Part shown: in pieces, positions 1 through 10,315 of the stretch | How the letters are laid out: every line of letters starts with the position of its first letter | Numbering within the stretch: the first letter of the stretch is position 1 | NCBI GenBank assembly: GCA_963826975.1 | Contig: CAWGZJ010000003.1 | Location: 806,001-870,000 of the forward strand | DNA length: 64,000 bases | Direction: 5' to 3' | Source: Palsa-883 sp963826975 | GTDB taxonomy: Bacteria; Pseudomonadota; Alphaproteobacteria; Acetobacterales; Acetobacteraceae | Position numbers and translations under genes: made by a program | The notes under the pieces: model-generated | The model's database searches: none | What the model was told of the DNA's origin: nothing | Seen by the model: only the letters and a program-made list of their open reading frames with translations

Positions 1-1922
1 TCGCCGAACAGCACATTGGTGTTGCCAAGCTCGTCGCGCCGTTCGGCGAACACCTGCGCATGGGTGCCCTGGCCGTACAGCGTGTCCGCCTCGGTCCACG
101 GCACGTCGTTGGCGAACACCTGAAGCGAGGACTGCACGCCGGTGGGCGTGGCGGCCAGCGTCCAGGTCACCGGCGGCTGGCGCAGTTGGAACGACTGGAA
201 TGACGTTGCGGCGTTACCGCTGCCCATCACCTCCTGCACCGTCTGCCCCACCGTCGCCTGGGCGACGTTGCCGTAGATGGTCACGGTGCTGCGGTCGTAG
301 AAATTCACCAGCGGCTTGACCGGGACGATCGCGGTGTGCAGCAGGTCGCTCTGATCCACGCTGCCGATCGTCACTGTCTCGGCCAGCACCGGGTCGGCTG
401 TCAGCGCCGGCACCTGGGTGAAGGACGCGGCGGCGGTAGCGATCGTGCCGGTCCAACCGTCGATCGCCTGCAACGTATAGACGCCGGCGGCGTGGCCCAG
501 CAGGAAGAACTGATCGCCGAGTTTTGGCGTGCGCGTGCTGCTATCCTGCGCGGTCAGCACCAGCCCCGGCACCGCGGCCGCGAGGCGAGCAAGCTGGCCC
601 GCGACGACCAGCGTGCGGCCGCTTTGCAGCCCGCCGACATAGCTGGCGAGGGTCAGCCGGGTGCGTTCCAGCGGCCCGTTGATCGGGCGTTCCGCCAGGG
701 ACTGCGCCTCGCTTTGCAGGAACACGCTGGCCCGGCGCGGGGAGAACCAGTCGATGTTCATGCCCGAGATGAACAGGCGCGTGGCGCGGCCCGTCAGGGC
801 GAATTCCGCCAGATTGGTCTCGGCGGCACCGTCGATGTGGAACAGCTCGGCGGTGTGCGACGACGCACTGCTGCCGGCCTCGGTCAGCACCACCCAGCCG
901 CCCGGCACCGCCTGGGAATAGACGGTGTCCAGGTCGATCGAGTCCGCGGTCGACGGCAGGTATTGTTCAGCCCAACTGTACTGGTCGCCGGCGTAGATCC
1001 CAACCGGCGCCGTGGTCTGGGTCTGCTGCGACGGCAGCGCACCCCACAGCGGCGCATTGTAGCCGAACAGCGAGCCCTGCCGGCGAAACAGCACCACCAG
1101 CGGCGGCGCGTCCTCGGTGTACGGCGAGTCGGGGCCAAGTGCGCGGTCGAGCACCAGGTGCGTCACGCCGGTGGGCGCGCCGGTGACGGGATCCTTGCCG
1201 CCCGCCTTGACGTCGGCGGTGACCTTGACGATGCGGCGGAAGTCCCACTGCTCGCTGGTGGTGGGGTTGGCCTGCTTGTCGGCGCCGATCACCGCTACCG
1301 TGTCACCCGGCTTGACGTTGAGGCCGCCGCCGACGAGCCAGATGTCGGTGCTGCCGGTGTGTGGCACCACCAGTCGCGTCTGGCGCGGCTGCATCGCACT
1401 CCATTCCGGACGTGCGGTAATGTCCTCGACGGTCTCGAAGGTCTGCGCGGTCTGGCCGGGTCCCGGGATGCTCTGCGCCTGGGTGCCGACCGGCAGGTCC
1501 AGCGAGGTCGGCGAGCCGGCGGTGGTGTCCATCGTGAACGCCAGCGGCGTGTGCGCGGCGACACCCGGTGCCAGTTCGTAACCGATCAACCGCGCGAGCT
1601 CGAGCACGCTGCGCTGTTCGGTGGCGGTGCGCAGGTAATTCTCCTGTGCGTAGCGCTCCTGATAGAATGTCAGCACGTCGGCGACGCAGGCGAACGCATC
1701 GAGCAGGGAAATGGTGAAATCGTCCGGGCTGCGTGTGGTGAACGCGGCGAGGGCAGGGCGGTCGGTGTCCGACAGGCCCGCCACCATGCTCGAGAGGAAG
1801 CTGCCGTAGGTACCCACGCGCGCGACGATTGCCGGCTGGCCGGGCGGGTTGTCCACCACCACCGGCGTCGCCGGCGCCACGCCGGCGCAGCCGCCGCAGC
1901 ACGTGGTGAGCGAACTGCTCAT
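1..1922 (-). CDS. eCIS baseplate J-like protein (Afp12-type), C-terminus cut by window edge
   Basis: This is the last baseplate gene of the contractile injection operon inside the window; about 640 codons are visible and the frame stays open to position 1. The N-terminus is Cys/Gly-rich (TTCCGGCAG), followed by a helical stretch with the DFTISLLDAFACVADVLTFYQERYAQ pattern (split here: DFTISLLDAFACV, then DVLTFYQERYAQENYLR) that is typical of 'putative baseplate assembly protein' families related to phage gpJ. Such proteins form the wedge ring that joins hub and sheath. It follows the other baseplate J-like gene with a short gap. ATG at 1922 is the simplest start; an in-frame GTG at 1958 would add 12 residues. 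A 16-codon ORF bridges the gap (see separate entry). Confidence 0.85.
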   Translation of the reverse strand, partial: MSSSLTTCCGGCAGVAPATPVVVDNPPGQPAIVARVGTYGSFLSSMVAGLSDTDRPALAAFTTRSPDDFTISLLDAFACVADVLTFYQERYAQENYLRTATEQRSVLELARLIGYELAPGVAAHTPLAFTMDTTAGSPTSLDLPVGTQAQSIPGPGQTAQTFETVEDITARPEWSAMQPRQTRLVVPHTGSTDIWLVGGGLNVKPGDTVAVIGADKQANPTTSEQWDFRRIVKVTADVKAGGKDPVTGAPTGVTHLVLDRALGPDSPYTEDAPPLVVLFRRQGSLFGYNAPLWGALPSQQTQTTAPVGIYAGDQYSWAEQYLPSTADSIDLDTVYSQAVPGGWVVLTEAGSSASSHTAELFHIDGAAETNLAEFALTGRATRLFISGMNIDWFSPRRASVFLQSEAQSLAERPINGPLERTRLTLASYVGGLQSGRTLVVAGQLARLAAAVPGLVLTAQDSSTRTPKLGDQFFLLGHAAGVYTLQAIDGWTGTIATAAASFTQVPALTADPVLAETVTIGSVDQSDLLHTAIVPVKPLVNFYDRSTVTIYGNVAQATVGQTVQEVMGSGNAATSFQSFQLRQPPVTWTLAATPTGVQSSLQVFANDVPWTEADTLYGQGTHAQVFAERRDELGNTNVLFG

Positions 1923-1969
1923 CGCCGCACCCACGCCCGGCAGAGCAGGAGATGCCACGGTCCGGTCAT
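1919..1969 (-). other. 16-codon ORF bridging two baseplate genes, possible coupling peptide
   Basis: ATG at 1969 overlaps the stop of the upstream baseplate gene as ATGA, and its own TGA overlaps the ATG at 1922 of the next gene (CGATGAGC). It would encode MTGPWHLLLCRAWVRR. This is either a translational-coupling relay or chance; an in-frame GTG start of the downstream gene at 1958 would make it unnecessary. Confidence 0.25.
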
Positions 1970-4515
1970 TGCCCCCCCACCACCGTCAGGTTCAGCACGC
2001 CGTGTTCGGGATAGTTCGGGTCGTTGTCGCAACGCGGCATTTCCTGCGGCCCGAATACCAGCTCCCAGTTCGCCAGGCCGTCGCCCGCCGGCTGATACAG
2101 CCGCTCGAACCGCGTCACCTGCACGGAGTCGACGCCCGCCACCGCCTGCGCCGCGGCATAGATCCGGCTGAGGTAAAGCGTTTCGCCAAAACTGGCCTGC
2201 GCCGGGTTGAAAAAGGCCGGCGTGCCGTCCGCCAGCGTGCCGGTCCCGAAGATGCTGCGCAGCGCACGGGTCACATCGGCGCGGAACCACGGCGGCCGCA
2301 CGCACACCGCAAGGTCGATACGCAACGGCACCAGCACCGGGCCGTTCACCTGAAGGTCGTGACCGATGACGCGGTAGCGTTCCAGGTAGCTCGCGATGGT
2401 GGACTCGAAATTCACATCCACCGCGACGCCGCCCGGACGAGCGACGGTGTCGAACACGGTCAACCAACTGCCGGTCCAGCGGAAATCCGCCGTCGCCTGC
2501 GCCACCGCCGGGTTACGCAAGGAGACGTCCTGCCAGTCGACCGCCGTCACCGCGCGCTCCTGCACGCGGAACGCCTGCGGCGCAGCCATGCGCACGCTGT
2601 CCTCACTTTCCGGGTCCACGCCTCCTTCCGCCGGCAGCGGATTGGTGACGGTCAGGATGCCCGGTGGCAGCGCGCCGCTGACCGGCGCCGCGACGTGGAC
2701 GATGCTGCCGGCCCCGACGTTGCCCGCGACACCGTTGCCGACGCGGTAGATCGCGGTGAAGTCGGTGCCCGCCGGCGGGCGCAGCGCATATTCGTCATCA
2801 CCGAAACGCAGCCGGGCGATCAGGTCGCTGTCGATCTCCACGACAAAATCGGTATCCGTCTCGTGGCTCTCCAACAGGTCCTGGCGTGCCGTCCAGACGG
2901 TCGAGCCGGACGGCGTCGTGCCGGTCAGGTGGATCGCTGGCAGGCAGTCGCCGGAATCCCACTGCATCGCGGCGGCGGCGGGCGCGGTCGGATCGAACGG
3001 GATCAGCGTCGCTTCCTGTTCGCCCTCGAAAGTAACGATCTGCTCCACCTGGCCCACCTGGGTCAGCGGCGCGTTCGCGAGCGACGGCGTGAAGCGCGCG
3101 GGGACGGCCTGTGGCGCCGCTGGATTGCAGCGGTCGCCGCCGGCGGTCGCCACCGCGTACAGCGTTGGCGCCGGCATTGTACCCAGATCCTCGACCGGCT
3201 GCGTCAGCCCGTGATCGGCGAGTGCGACGTTGCCCCACGCGAGGCTCACGTTGGTCAGCGTCCGGCTGCCGTGCGCCGCATCGGTGATCGAGGACACGCA
3301 CACCGGAAACGTCAGTGCGTCCTGCACCGCCCAGGTGATGTCCACGATGGCGGTGCCGGTCAGCGGATCGGTGCGGGCCGGAGCGCCGGGCACCGGATTC
3401 ATCGTGACGACCCGGATCGCCTGCCGGTGCGTGGCATCGGCGTCCGCCGGCACGCCGGTATCCGGCCCCATCATCTCCTGAAAAATCAGCACGCGCCCAC
3501 GCAGGTCCGGCAGCGTCCCGGTTGGCGCGACCAGCGTTGCCGTGGTGCTGCCGGCCGGCAGGCAGCAGCGGCCGTCGCCCCAGGTGTAGAAGTGCAACTG
3601 GTTCAGCGACGAGAACAGCACGAGGTCCTGCATCGTCTCGAAGCAGGTCGGCAGCGCCGACAGCGCCGCGTTGCGCTCAGCGGCGGTGACCAACGTGGCA
3701 TCCTGCACGTGGGTCATCAGCAGCGTGCCCGGCAGCGGCGCGTGCGGGCCGGGCAGCGTGTGCCCGTCGGCCGCGCCGGCAACGGTCAGCGCCACCCAAA
3801 CGCGGGCATTGCAGCCGTCGCTAATGGCGTAGTCTACCAGCTTCGCATGGCGGCGCAGCGAAACGCGGCGGCGCGCGGTGTGCAAATACGCCTCGGTCGC
3901 GATCGCATCCTGCTGGTAGCTAAGATGATCGGCGGCGTACGCCAGCACCTCGACCAGCGCGATCCCGGCATCGGCGGGATTGCGCTCAGTCCAGCCGGGC
4001 GCGGTCAGCGCCATGCGGTCGAGCATCAGCGCGCGAAGCGTTGGGTAGTCCTTCGCCAAATAGTCGATCTGCGGTGGCGGCAGGCTCGGCACCGGGCAGG
4101 TGGCGACGGCGGCACAGTCGATATCCGCCGGACATTCCACCTTGAAACTGAAACTGATCTGATACAGCACCGGATCGAGGCCGGGCAGCGGCGACCCGTC
4201 GGGCCCGACCAGGCTGAGCGTGTACGGCGAGTAGTCGCCATAGGCGGTCAGGTGCACCACCAGAATGGCGCCGTCATAGCTGACCGTATCGCACTGGATG
4301 CCGGTGATGCGCTCGCCGCCGGTGATGACGACGTTGGCCGGCGTGATGCCCGCCTGCGCCGGCGTGCGGACGAAGCTGACGCGGAGTTGGCGCTGCCGCA
4401 GCGCCGGCGTGGCGGCTTCCAGGTCGACGACGTCGATCCAATCAATGCCGTTGAGCGTCGCGCTGGCCAGCACCAGGCGCCGGCGGTTCTGGTCGCAGCA
4501 GGAAAACGCGGTCAT
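1966..4515 (-). CDS. eCIS baseplate J-like assembly protein (Afp11-type), 849 aa
   Basis: Large baseplate wedge protein of the contractile injection particle. The central part has the segment DYLAKDYPTLRALMLDRMAL followed by PADAGIALVEVLAYAADHLS, the hallmark of phage gpJ-like baseplate assembly proteins, and a C-terminal half with ERAVTAVDWQDVSLR and PAVAQATADFRW typical of the same family. At 849 residues it matches the long eCIS versions rather than short P2 gpJ. The ATG at 4515 overlaps the stop of the gp25-like gene as ATGA, and the stop at 1966 overlaps a mini-ORF leading into a second J-like gene. Two adjacent J-like proteins is the usual Afp11/Afp12 arrangement. Confidence 0.9.
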   Translation of the reverse strand: MTAFSCCDQNRRRLVLASATLNGIDWIDVVDLEAATPALRQRQLRVSFVRTPAQAGITPANVVITGGERITGIQCDTVSYDGAILVVHLTAYGDYSPYTLSLVGPDGSPLPGLDPVLYQISFSFKVECPADIDCAAVATCPVPSLPPPQIDYLAKDYPTLRALMLDRMALTAPGWTERNPADAGIALVEVLAYAADHLSYQQDAIATEAYLHTARRRVSLRRHAKLVDYAISDGCNARVWVALTVAGAADGHTLPGPHAPLPGTLLMTHVQDATLVTAAERNAALSALPTCFETMQDLVLFSSLNQLHFYTWGDGRCCLPAGSTTATLVAPTGTLPDLRGRVLIFQEMMGPDTGVPADADATHRQAIRVVTMNPVPGAPARTDPLTGTAIVDITWAVQDALTFPVCVSSITDAAHGSRTLTNVSLAWGNVALADHGLTQPVEDLGTMPAPTLYAVATAGGDRCNPAAPQAVPARFTPSLANAPLTQVGQVEQIVTFEGEQEATLIPFDPTAPAAAAMQWDSGDCLPAIHLTGTTPSGSTVWTARQDLLESHETDTDFVVEIDSDLIARLRFGDDEYALRPPAGTDFTAIYRVGNGVAGNVGAGSIVHVAAPVSGALPPGILTVTNPLPAEGGVDPESEDSVRMAAPQAFRVQERAVTAVDWQDVSLRNPAVAQATADFRWTGSWLTVFDTVARPGGVAVDVNFESTIASYLERYRVIGHDLQVNGPVLVPLRIDLAVCVRPPWFRADVTRALRSIFGTGTLADGTPAFFNPAQASFGETLYLSRIYAAAQAVAGVDSVQVTRFERLYQPAGDGLANWELVFGPQEMPRCDNDPNYPEHGVLNLTVVGGQ

Positions 4516-4883
4516 GGCGCGGTCACCGCGGTAAAGTTCGCACTGCGGGCGGTCTGCGTAAGCCGGTCGAAATACGCGACAGTGATGGTCAGCGTGCCGT
4601 CGTCGCCCGGCGTGACCGTAACGGTCTGCACAATCAGGCGATGCGACAGGAATTTCTGCAACGCGCCCTGGATCAGGTACTGCACCGTCGCGGCCAGCGT
4701 GTCGGAGGCCGGCGCGAACGCGAGTTGCAGCACGCCGCTGCCGAAATCCGGGCGGTTCACCCGCTCGCCCGGCGCGGTCATCAGCACCTGGCCGATCAGG
4801 TCGCGCAGATGCGTCTCGTCGTCGGTCGGCGCGGTGCGGCCGCGCGCGTCGAACTGGTACGGGAAGGCGATGTTGCCCGGCAT
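4512..4883 (-). CDS. gp25-like baseplate wedge protein (Afp9-type)
   Basis: A 123-residue protein of the T4 gp25/GpW family, the small wedge component that nucleates sheath assembly. The signature is visible: an N-terminal aromatic/proline segment (IAFPYQFD), then HLRDLIGQVLMTAPGERVNR, PDFGSGVLQLAF and a C-terminal beta segment (GTLTITVAYF). Length and motif order match eCIS and phage gp25 homologues. It lies 4 bases after the PAAR-like gene and overlaps the next baseplate gene by 4 bases, so all three are surely cotranscribed. Confidence 0.92.
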   Translation of the reverse strand: MPGNIAFPYQFDARGRTAPTDDETHLRDLIGQVLMTAPGERVNRPDFGSGVLQLAFAPASDTLAATVQYLIQGALQKFLSHRLIVQTVTVTPGDDGTLTITVAYFDRLTQTARSANFTAVTAP

Positions 4884-4887
4884 CGCG

Positions 4888-5205
4888 CTACATCCCGATC
4901 ACGCGCGTCTGCACCATCACCGGCAGCAGCGGGGTGCCCCCGGGGGCGCACAGCGCCTGACTGTCCATCAGCAGCAGCGGCTGGCCGGTGCTGGTGAGGC
5001 GAAGCGCCGAGGTGACGAACTGCGCGGTGAGGCATGGACCGGGCGCCGGCGGCACCAGCGGGCAGCCGACGATGGCCCACGGACCCGCGATCGTTGCGGT
5101 CGGCATGCCGTTGACCAGCACACGCGGATTGGGCACCAGCGGCTGCGCCTGTCCGGCATGCGCGCACGTCACGATCGCGCCCTGGTGCAGCAGGGGTCCC
5201 GGCAT
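4888..5205 (-). CDS. PAAR-like spike tip protein (Afp10-type)
   Basis: A 105-residue glycine/proline-rich protein beginning MPGPLLHQGAIVTCAHAGQA. Motifs such as GAIVTCAHAG, VLVNGMPTATIAGPW and GTPLLPVMVQTRV match the small PAAR-like or DUF4280-like proteins that sharpen the spike in eCIS loci. Conserved His and Cys residues (TCAHAG, VGCPL, GPCLTAQ) could bind the tip metal ion, as known for PAAR proteins. It sits between the spike gene and the gp25-like gene, the expected position for a tip protein. The ATG at 5205 was chosen because the reading frame upstream enters the spike gene. Confidence 0.85.
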   Translation of the reverse strand: MPGPLLHQGAIVTCAHAGQAQPLVPNPRVLVNGMPTATIAGPWAIVGCPLVPPAPGPCLTAQFVTSALRLTSTGQPLLLMDSQALCAPGGTPLLPVMVQTRVIGM

Positions 5206-5216
5206 CGTCGCGCGCC

Positions 5217-5768
5217 CTACACCACGGTCAGTGCGCCCTCGTTGATGACGACGCTTGGTCCCGCCATCACGATCGATGCGCCCTGGCCGTTCTGGATGAT
5301 GATGCCCGTCTCGTTGATGGTGATGGTGGCTCCCGTCATGCTCTTGATCATGATCCCGCCGGTCGGTCCGGGCAGGTCGGACACCGTCAGGCTGTTTTGC
5401 AGCGGCGTTTGCAAAGTGATCGCCGGCACCGGCGGCGGATACAGCAGCGCCGCGGCCGGCACCTCGGCGGCGCTGCCGAAGAAGCAGCCGGTCCAGATCG
5501 GATAATCCGGGTCGCCCTGCTCGAACTCCATCCACACGCCGGCGCCGATCGCGGGCACGCAGAACACGCCGGTCTGGATGCCGCCCCAGGGCAGGCACGG
5601 CAGCGCCCAACTCGTCGGAATGACGCTGGAGACATCCGGCACCATCGCCATGATGCGGCCGCGTTGTTCCGGATCGATGTTGTTGATCACGGTGCCGCGG
5701 AACTTGCCGTAGAAGCGGCCGGAGCCGAGCCGGGGCAGCGTGCCGGAGGCGGTTGCCGTGTCGCTCAT
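5217..5768 (-). CDS. Spike protein, gpV/gp5-like OB-fold baseplate protein (Afp8 C-terminal part)
   Basis: A 183-residue baseplate assembly protein V-type spike. The N-terminal OB-fold region has FYGKFRGTVINNIDPEQRGR, PDVSSVIPTSWALPCLPW and GAGVWMEFEQGDPDYPIWTG, which is the standard gpV/VgrG gp5 pattern. The C-terminal part is a beta-helix-like repeat (GATITINETGIIIQNG, ASIVMAGPSVVINEG) expected of a trimeric spike shaft. It starts at ATG 5768, 14 bases after the hub gene stop, and is followed 11 bases later by the PAAR-like tip gene. In Afp/PVC hub and spike are fused in one VgrG-like protein; here they are two genes. Confidence 0.9.
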   Translation of the reverse strand: MSDTATASGTLPRLGSGRFYGKFRGTVINNIDPEQRGRIMAMVPDVSSVIPTSWALPCLPWGGIQTGVFCVPAIGAGVWMEFEQGDPDYPIWTGCFFGSAAEVPAAALLYPPPVPAITLQTPLQNSLTVSDLPGPTGGIMIKSMTGATITINETGIIIQNGQGASIVMAGPSVVINEGALTVV

Positions 5769-5781
5769 GTTGTTGGGTCGC

Positions 5782-6912
5782 TCATGCGGGCACCTGCGGC
5801 AGGGTGGAGAGCAGTCCGTTGCGGGCCAGGCTGAAACTTTGCTTGTACTCGCCGCGCTTGATGTTGTGGGTGACCTGCTTGACGTAATGCAGTCCGTCGA
5901 ACGCCGGCCCGGCGCCGCGCACCCCGACAAGCTGGCGCGATTGCAGCAGGCGGCCGTAGCGCAATACGTCCAGCCGGCCGTTGCCGAACACGCAGTCCGA
6001 CGATTGGGCCGCCTTGGTCAGGCCGATCACGATGCCCTGCAGCGGCGAGTATTTCGCCGGCCAGGACAGGAACTCGACATGCGGCGGCATCGGCGTGATG
6101 GCACCGAGCGGCGGGCTGAGCGGGGTGATGTCGGGGATCGGGATCGGGATCGGCAGCTTGGTAATCGGCTCCTGCACGATCACGACCGGCAGGATTTTTG
6201 TGCTCTTGTCGAAACGGAAATCCAGCGACTCGATATTGGTCTCCGCGTCCATGTTGATGTTCAGCGCCGGCTGCGGCACGCCGACCCGGATCTCCGGGCC
6301 CCAGTAGGCGATGCTCATTCCCGGTGTCGACCCTGGCTGCACGTAAAATGTATAGCCAACCTCGTCGGCGAGCTGGCGGACATAGGCGAGGTCCTTGCCC
6401 TGGTGGCGCGGGATGCTGTCGATCGGCAGCGGCACGTCCAGCAAGATCGACGGCACCACGAACGGCACCAGCCCAAGCACCGCGTACTTGGCGACCACCA
6501 GCGCCACCCGCGCCTCCCGCGGCATCGCCGGGTACGGAATTCCCGAGAAGTCGATGTAGCTCATGATCTCGCTGAGATCCTTGCCGCGGATCGTCAGTGT
6601 GCTGTGGCCGTCCGCGGTGCCGGGCGTGAGCTGCTGGTCGGTCATCACGCCGTCCATGATGATGTTGGCGTTGCCGCCGATGGTGACCACGATGACGACG
6701 CGCACCAATGGGATGCTGGCCCCGCCGGCGAGCAGGAAGATCGTTTGCAGCAACGAGTCGTTGCTGAGCGTGAAGACCAGCTCGAAGCCGCTCTGGGTGC
6801 TGCCGGACTGTTCCACCACCTGCACGCTGACCAGCGCGTCGAGCACCGATTCCGGCACCGGCACCGGCACGGCGGGGCCGATCATCAGCGTCATATGGAT
6901 GCCGTTAACCAC
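5782..6912 (-). CDS. Baseplate hub protein, gpD/gp27-like (Afp8 N-terminal part)
   Basis: A 376-residue hub protein of the phage late-control gene D/gp27 family. It begins with beta-rich segments (VSVQVVEQS, GFELVFTLSND) and has the hub-typical GTADGHSTLTIRGKDLSEIM and PRHQGKDLAYVRQLADEVGY, followed by YWGPEIRVG, a pattern shared with VgrG N-termini. The last section has GLHYVKQVTHNIKRGEYKQSF, typical of late-control D ends. A GTG start at 6912 overlaps the stop of the LysM gene; ATG at 6894 is an alternative. Together with the next gene it forms the hub-spike complex at the end of the inner tube. Confidence 0.9.
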   Translation of the reverse strand: MVNGIHMTLMIGPAVPVPVPESVLDALVSVQVVEQSGSTQSGFELVFTLSNDSLLQTIFLLAGGASIPLVRVVIVVTIGGNANIIMDGVMTDQQLTPGTADGHSTLTIRGKDLSEIMSYIDFSGIPYPAMPREARVALVVAKYAVLGLVPFVVPSILLDVPLPIDSIPRHQGKDLAYVRQLADEVGYTFYVQPGSTPGMSIAYWGPEIRVGVPQPALNINMDAETNIESLDFRFDKSTKILPVVIVQEPITKLPIPIPIPDITPLSPPLGAITPMPPHVEFLSWPAKYSPLQGIVIGLTKAAQSSDCVFGNGRLDVLRYGRLLQSRQLVGVRGAGPAFDGLHYVKQVTHNIKRGEYKQSFSLARNGLLSTLPQVPA

Positions 6913-7294
6913 CGGGGGCGGTCCCGACGCCCGCGGGGAGCGGGATGGAGATGGTCGAGCCAGGGTTCGCCGTCAGCTCCTCGGGCTGCAACGCACCGTT
7001 CGCGTCACACAGCCGCCAGAACGCGAGCGGGTCGCCGAGATATTGCGCCGCCAGCCGGTCGATGCGATCGCCGTCCTGTATGGTGACGCTTTGCAGCGTG
7101 CCGAACAGCGAGGGCTGCGGAACCACGCGCCGGCGCAGGTAGGAAACGGTGCGACCGTCCGTCAGCGTAATGGTCGCGGTCGCCACGCCGTTGTAGCGGC
7201 TGGTCGGCGGATAGGCGGCATTGGCCAGGCCCAGCGGCTGCAGCAGCGACTGAAGCTGCGCATTCATCGTCGCGCCCTGCAACTGGCCGCTCAT
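6905..7294 (-). CDS. LysM-domain baseplate protein (C-terminal half of Afp7-type)
   Basis: A 129-residue protein with a C-terminal LysM-like motif: VTIQDGDRIDRLAAQYLGDP, then FWRLCDANG and GSTISIPLP. LysM-type modules in eCIS and phage tail proteins link the tube end to the hub. The N-terminal half is beta-rich (TSRYNGVATATITLTDGR, VSYLRRRVVP). It overlaps the preceding tube-adaptor gene by 4 bases (ATGA at 7291-7294). In Afp the adaptor and LysM parts are one protein, Afp7; here they appear as separate, coupled genes. Confidence 0.85.
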   Translation of the reverse strand: MSGQLQGATMNAQLQSLLQPLGLANAAYPPTSRYNGVATATITLTDGRTVSYLRRRVVPQPSLFGTLQSVTIQDGDRIDRLAAQYLGDPLAFWRLCDANGALQPEELTANPGSTISIPLPAGVGTAPGG

Positions 7295-7962
7295 GCGCCA
7301 CCGCCCGGCACGCCGGCGAGGCCCAGCGCGGCCAGTCCGACCGTTGGCGCGCGCCGCGCCAGGGCCTCCTTCTGCTGCTGATAGACCATGTATAGCGCGG
7401 TGCCCCGGTCGGTCCAGGCGAAGTCGTCGATCGTCAGCACGCGCATGCCAATCGAGACCTTGGCGCGGATCGGATTCAGGTTGGTGTCGAAGGCTTCCTC
7501 GGTGATGCTGAATTCCGTCAGCCGTACCGGCACGATGCGCGAGGTGCTCCAGACGAACAGTGTCAGTGCCAATTCCATCGGCGCGATCTCCAGCGTGCCC
7601 TGCTGCGCCAGCGAGTGGTTGGACAGGATGGTCTGGCTGGACGGGTAGATGATCGTCTCCAGCGCCGCGAGCTGCGGCAGCAGGCCGACCGCAACGGCAT
7701 CAGCGTTCTGGTCGGGGAATTCGAGCTGGTCAGTGGCATCCAGCTCGGCATCCAGCTTGATCGTCTCGACCGGCGGCCCCTTCAGCCGCAGTGGCTCGGA
7801 GCGGTTCTGGCCGTCACCGGCGACACTCTGGATCTGCAACGAGCGGGTCAGCGTGTCCGGGTTGTACTGTAGCGCGATCAGGCGCAGCAGCGCGCCGGTA
7901 TCGGGATCGAGCAGCACCAGGCCGCCCTTGAGGACCCGCGGACTGCCGGAGAAGCCGCTCAT
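7291..7962 (-). CDS. CIS tube-adaptor protein (N-terminal half of Afp7-type)
   Basis: A 223-residue protein with the marker segment LIALQYNPDTLTRSLQIQ, the '(F/Y)NPxTLxRS' motif of CIS tube proteins that precede LysM modules, followed by PLRLKGPPVETIKLDAELD and a beta-rich C-terminal core (RIVPVRLTEFSITEEAFD, NPIRAKVSIGMRVL). The family seals the tube to the baseplate hub. The start at 7962 overlaps the upstream small gene by 4 bases and the stop overlaps the LysM gene by 4 bases, so translation of the three is probably coupled. Confidence 0.87.
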   Translation of the reverse strand: MSGFSGSPRVLKGGLVLLDPDTGALLRLIALQYNPDTLTRSLQIQSVAGDGQNRSEPLRLKGPPVETIKLDAELDATDQLEFPDQNADAVAVGLLPQLAALETIIYPSSQTILSNHSLAQQGTLEIAPMELALTLFVWSTSRIVPVRLTEFSITEEAFDTNLNPIRAKVSIGMRVLTIDDFAWTDRGTALYMVYQQQKEALARRAPTVGLAALGLAGVPGGGA

Positions 7963-8329
7963 CGCCGGTCTCCCGCAGGTCCGCGGTCTTCGACGGATCC
8001 ACGGTCTCCGGCAGGTCCCCGATCTCCGGCGGGTCCGCGATCCCCAGCAAGCCCTCGACCTCCGGCGGGTCCGCGACCTCCGGCAGATCCGCGGTCTCCG
8101 GCCAGTACCCCGTGCAGCGCCTCGGCGACGGCGCGGCCGTTTGCGCCTGCCGCGCGGTGCAGTCGCGCCGTCGGGGCAGCGAGGTGTTCCAGCACGCCGC
8201 CACCGCGCAGCAGTGCCGAAGGCGACGAGGTGGCGAGCATAGCCTGTAATTCACGCTGCACCGCGTCCGCGATCGCGTGCCGGTCAGCAGCGGCAAAGCC
8301 GTGCAGCACGAGCTCTTCGATGTCCACGA

Positions 8330-8339
<10 letters not shown>
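7959..8339 (-). CDS. Small eCIS-locus protein with hexapeptide-repeat tail
   Basis: A 126-residue protein of unknown function between the ATPase and the tube adaptor. Residues 1-75 form a compact N-terminal domain (MRVIVDIEELVLHGFAA, AIADAVQRELQAML). A comparable small gene is commonly seen next to eCIS ATPases, but I cannot name its family. The C-terminal third is a degenerate six-residue repeat (AGDRGP, AGGRGP, AGDRGS), encoded by an 18-bp tandem repeat and probably disordered. ATG at 8339 lies inside the 3' end of the ATPase gene (10-base overlap); an upstream in-frame start would lie well within the ATPase and is less likely. Confidence 0.7.
7963..8106 (-). repeat. 18-bp tandem repeats inside the small eCIS gene
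   Basis: About eight imperfect copies of an 18-bp unit (plus strand CGGTCTCCGGCAGGTCCG-like) encode the AGDRGP-type hexapeptides at the C-terminus of the gene at 7959-8339. Because 18 is a multiple of 3, copy changes would alter only tail length. Confidence 0.85.

Positions 8340-10311
<1,972 letters not shown>

Positions 10312-10315
<4 letters not shown>

Noticed and set aside
336..2171. A 611-codon plus-strand open frame
   Set aside because: Antisense to the second baseplate J-like gene; composition typical of a shadow frame.
1849..5505. A 1218-codon plus-strand open frame across the baseplate genes
   Set aside because: Arg/His-rich translation with no motif; it is the antisense shadow of GC-rich minus-strand genes with clear baseplate signatures.
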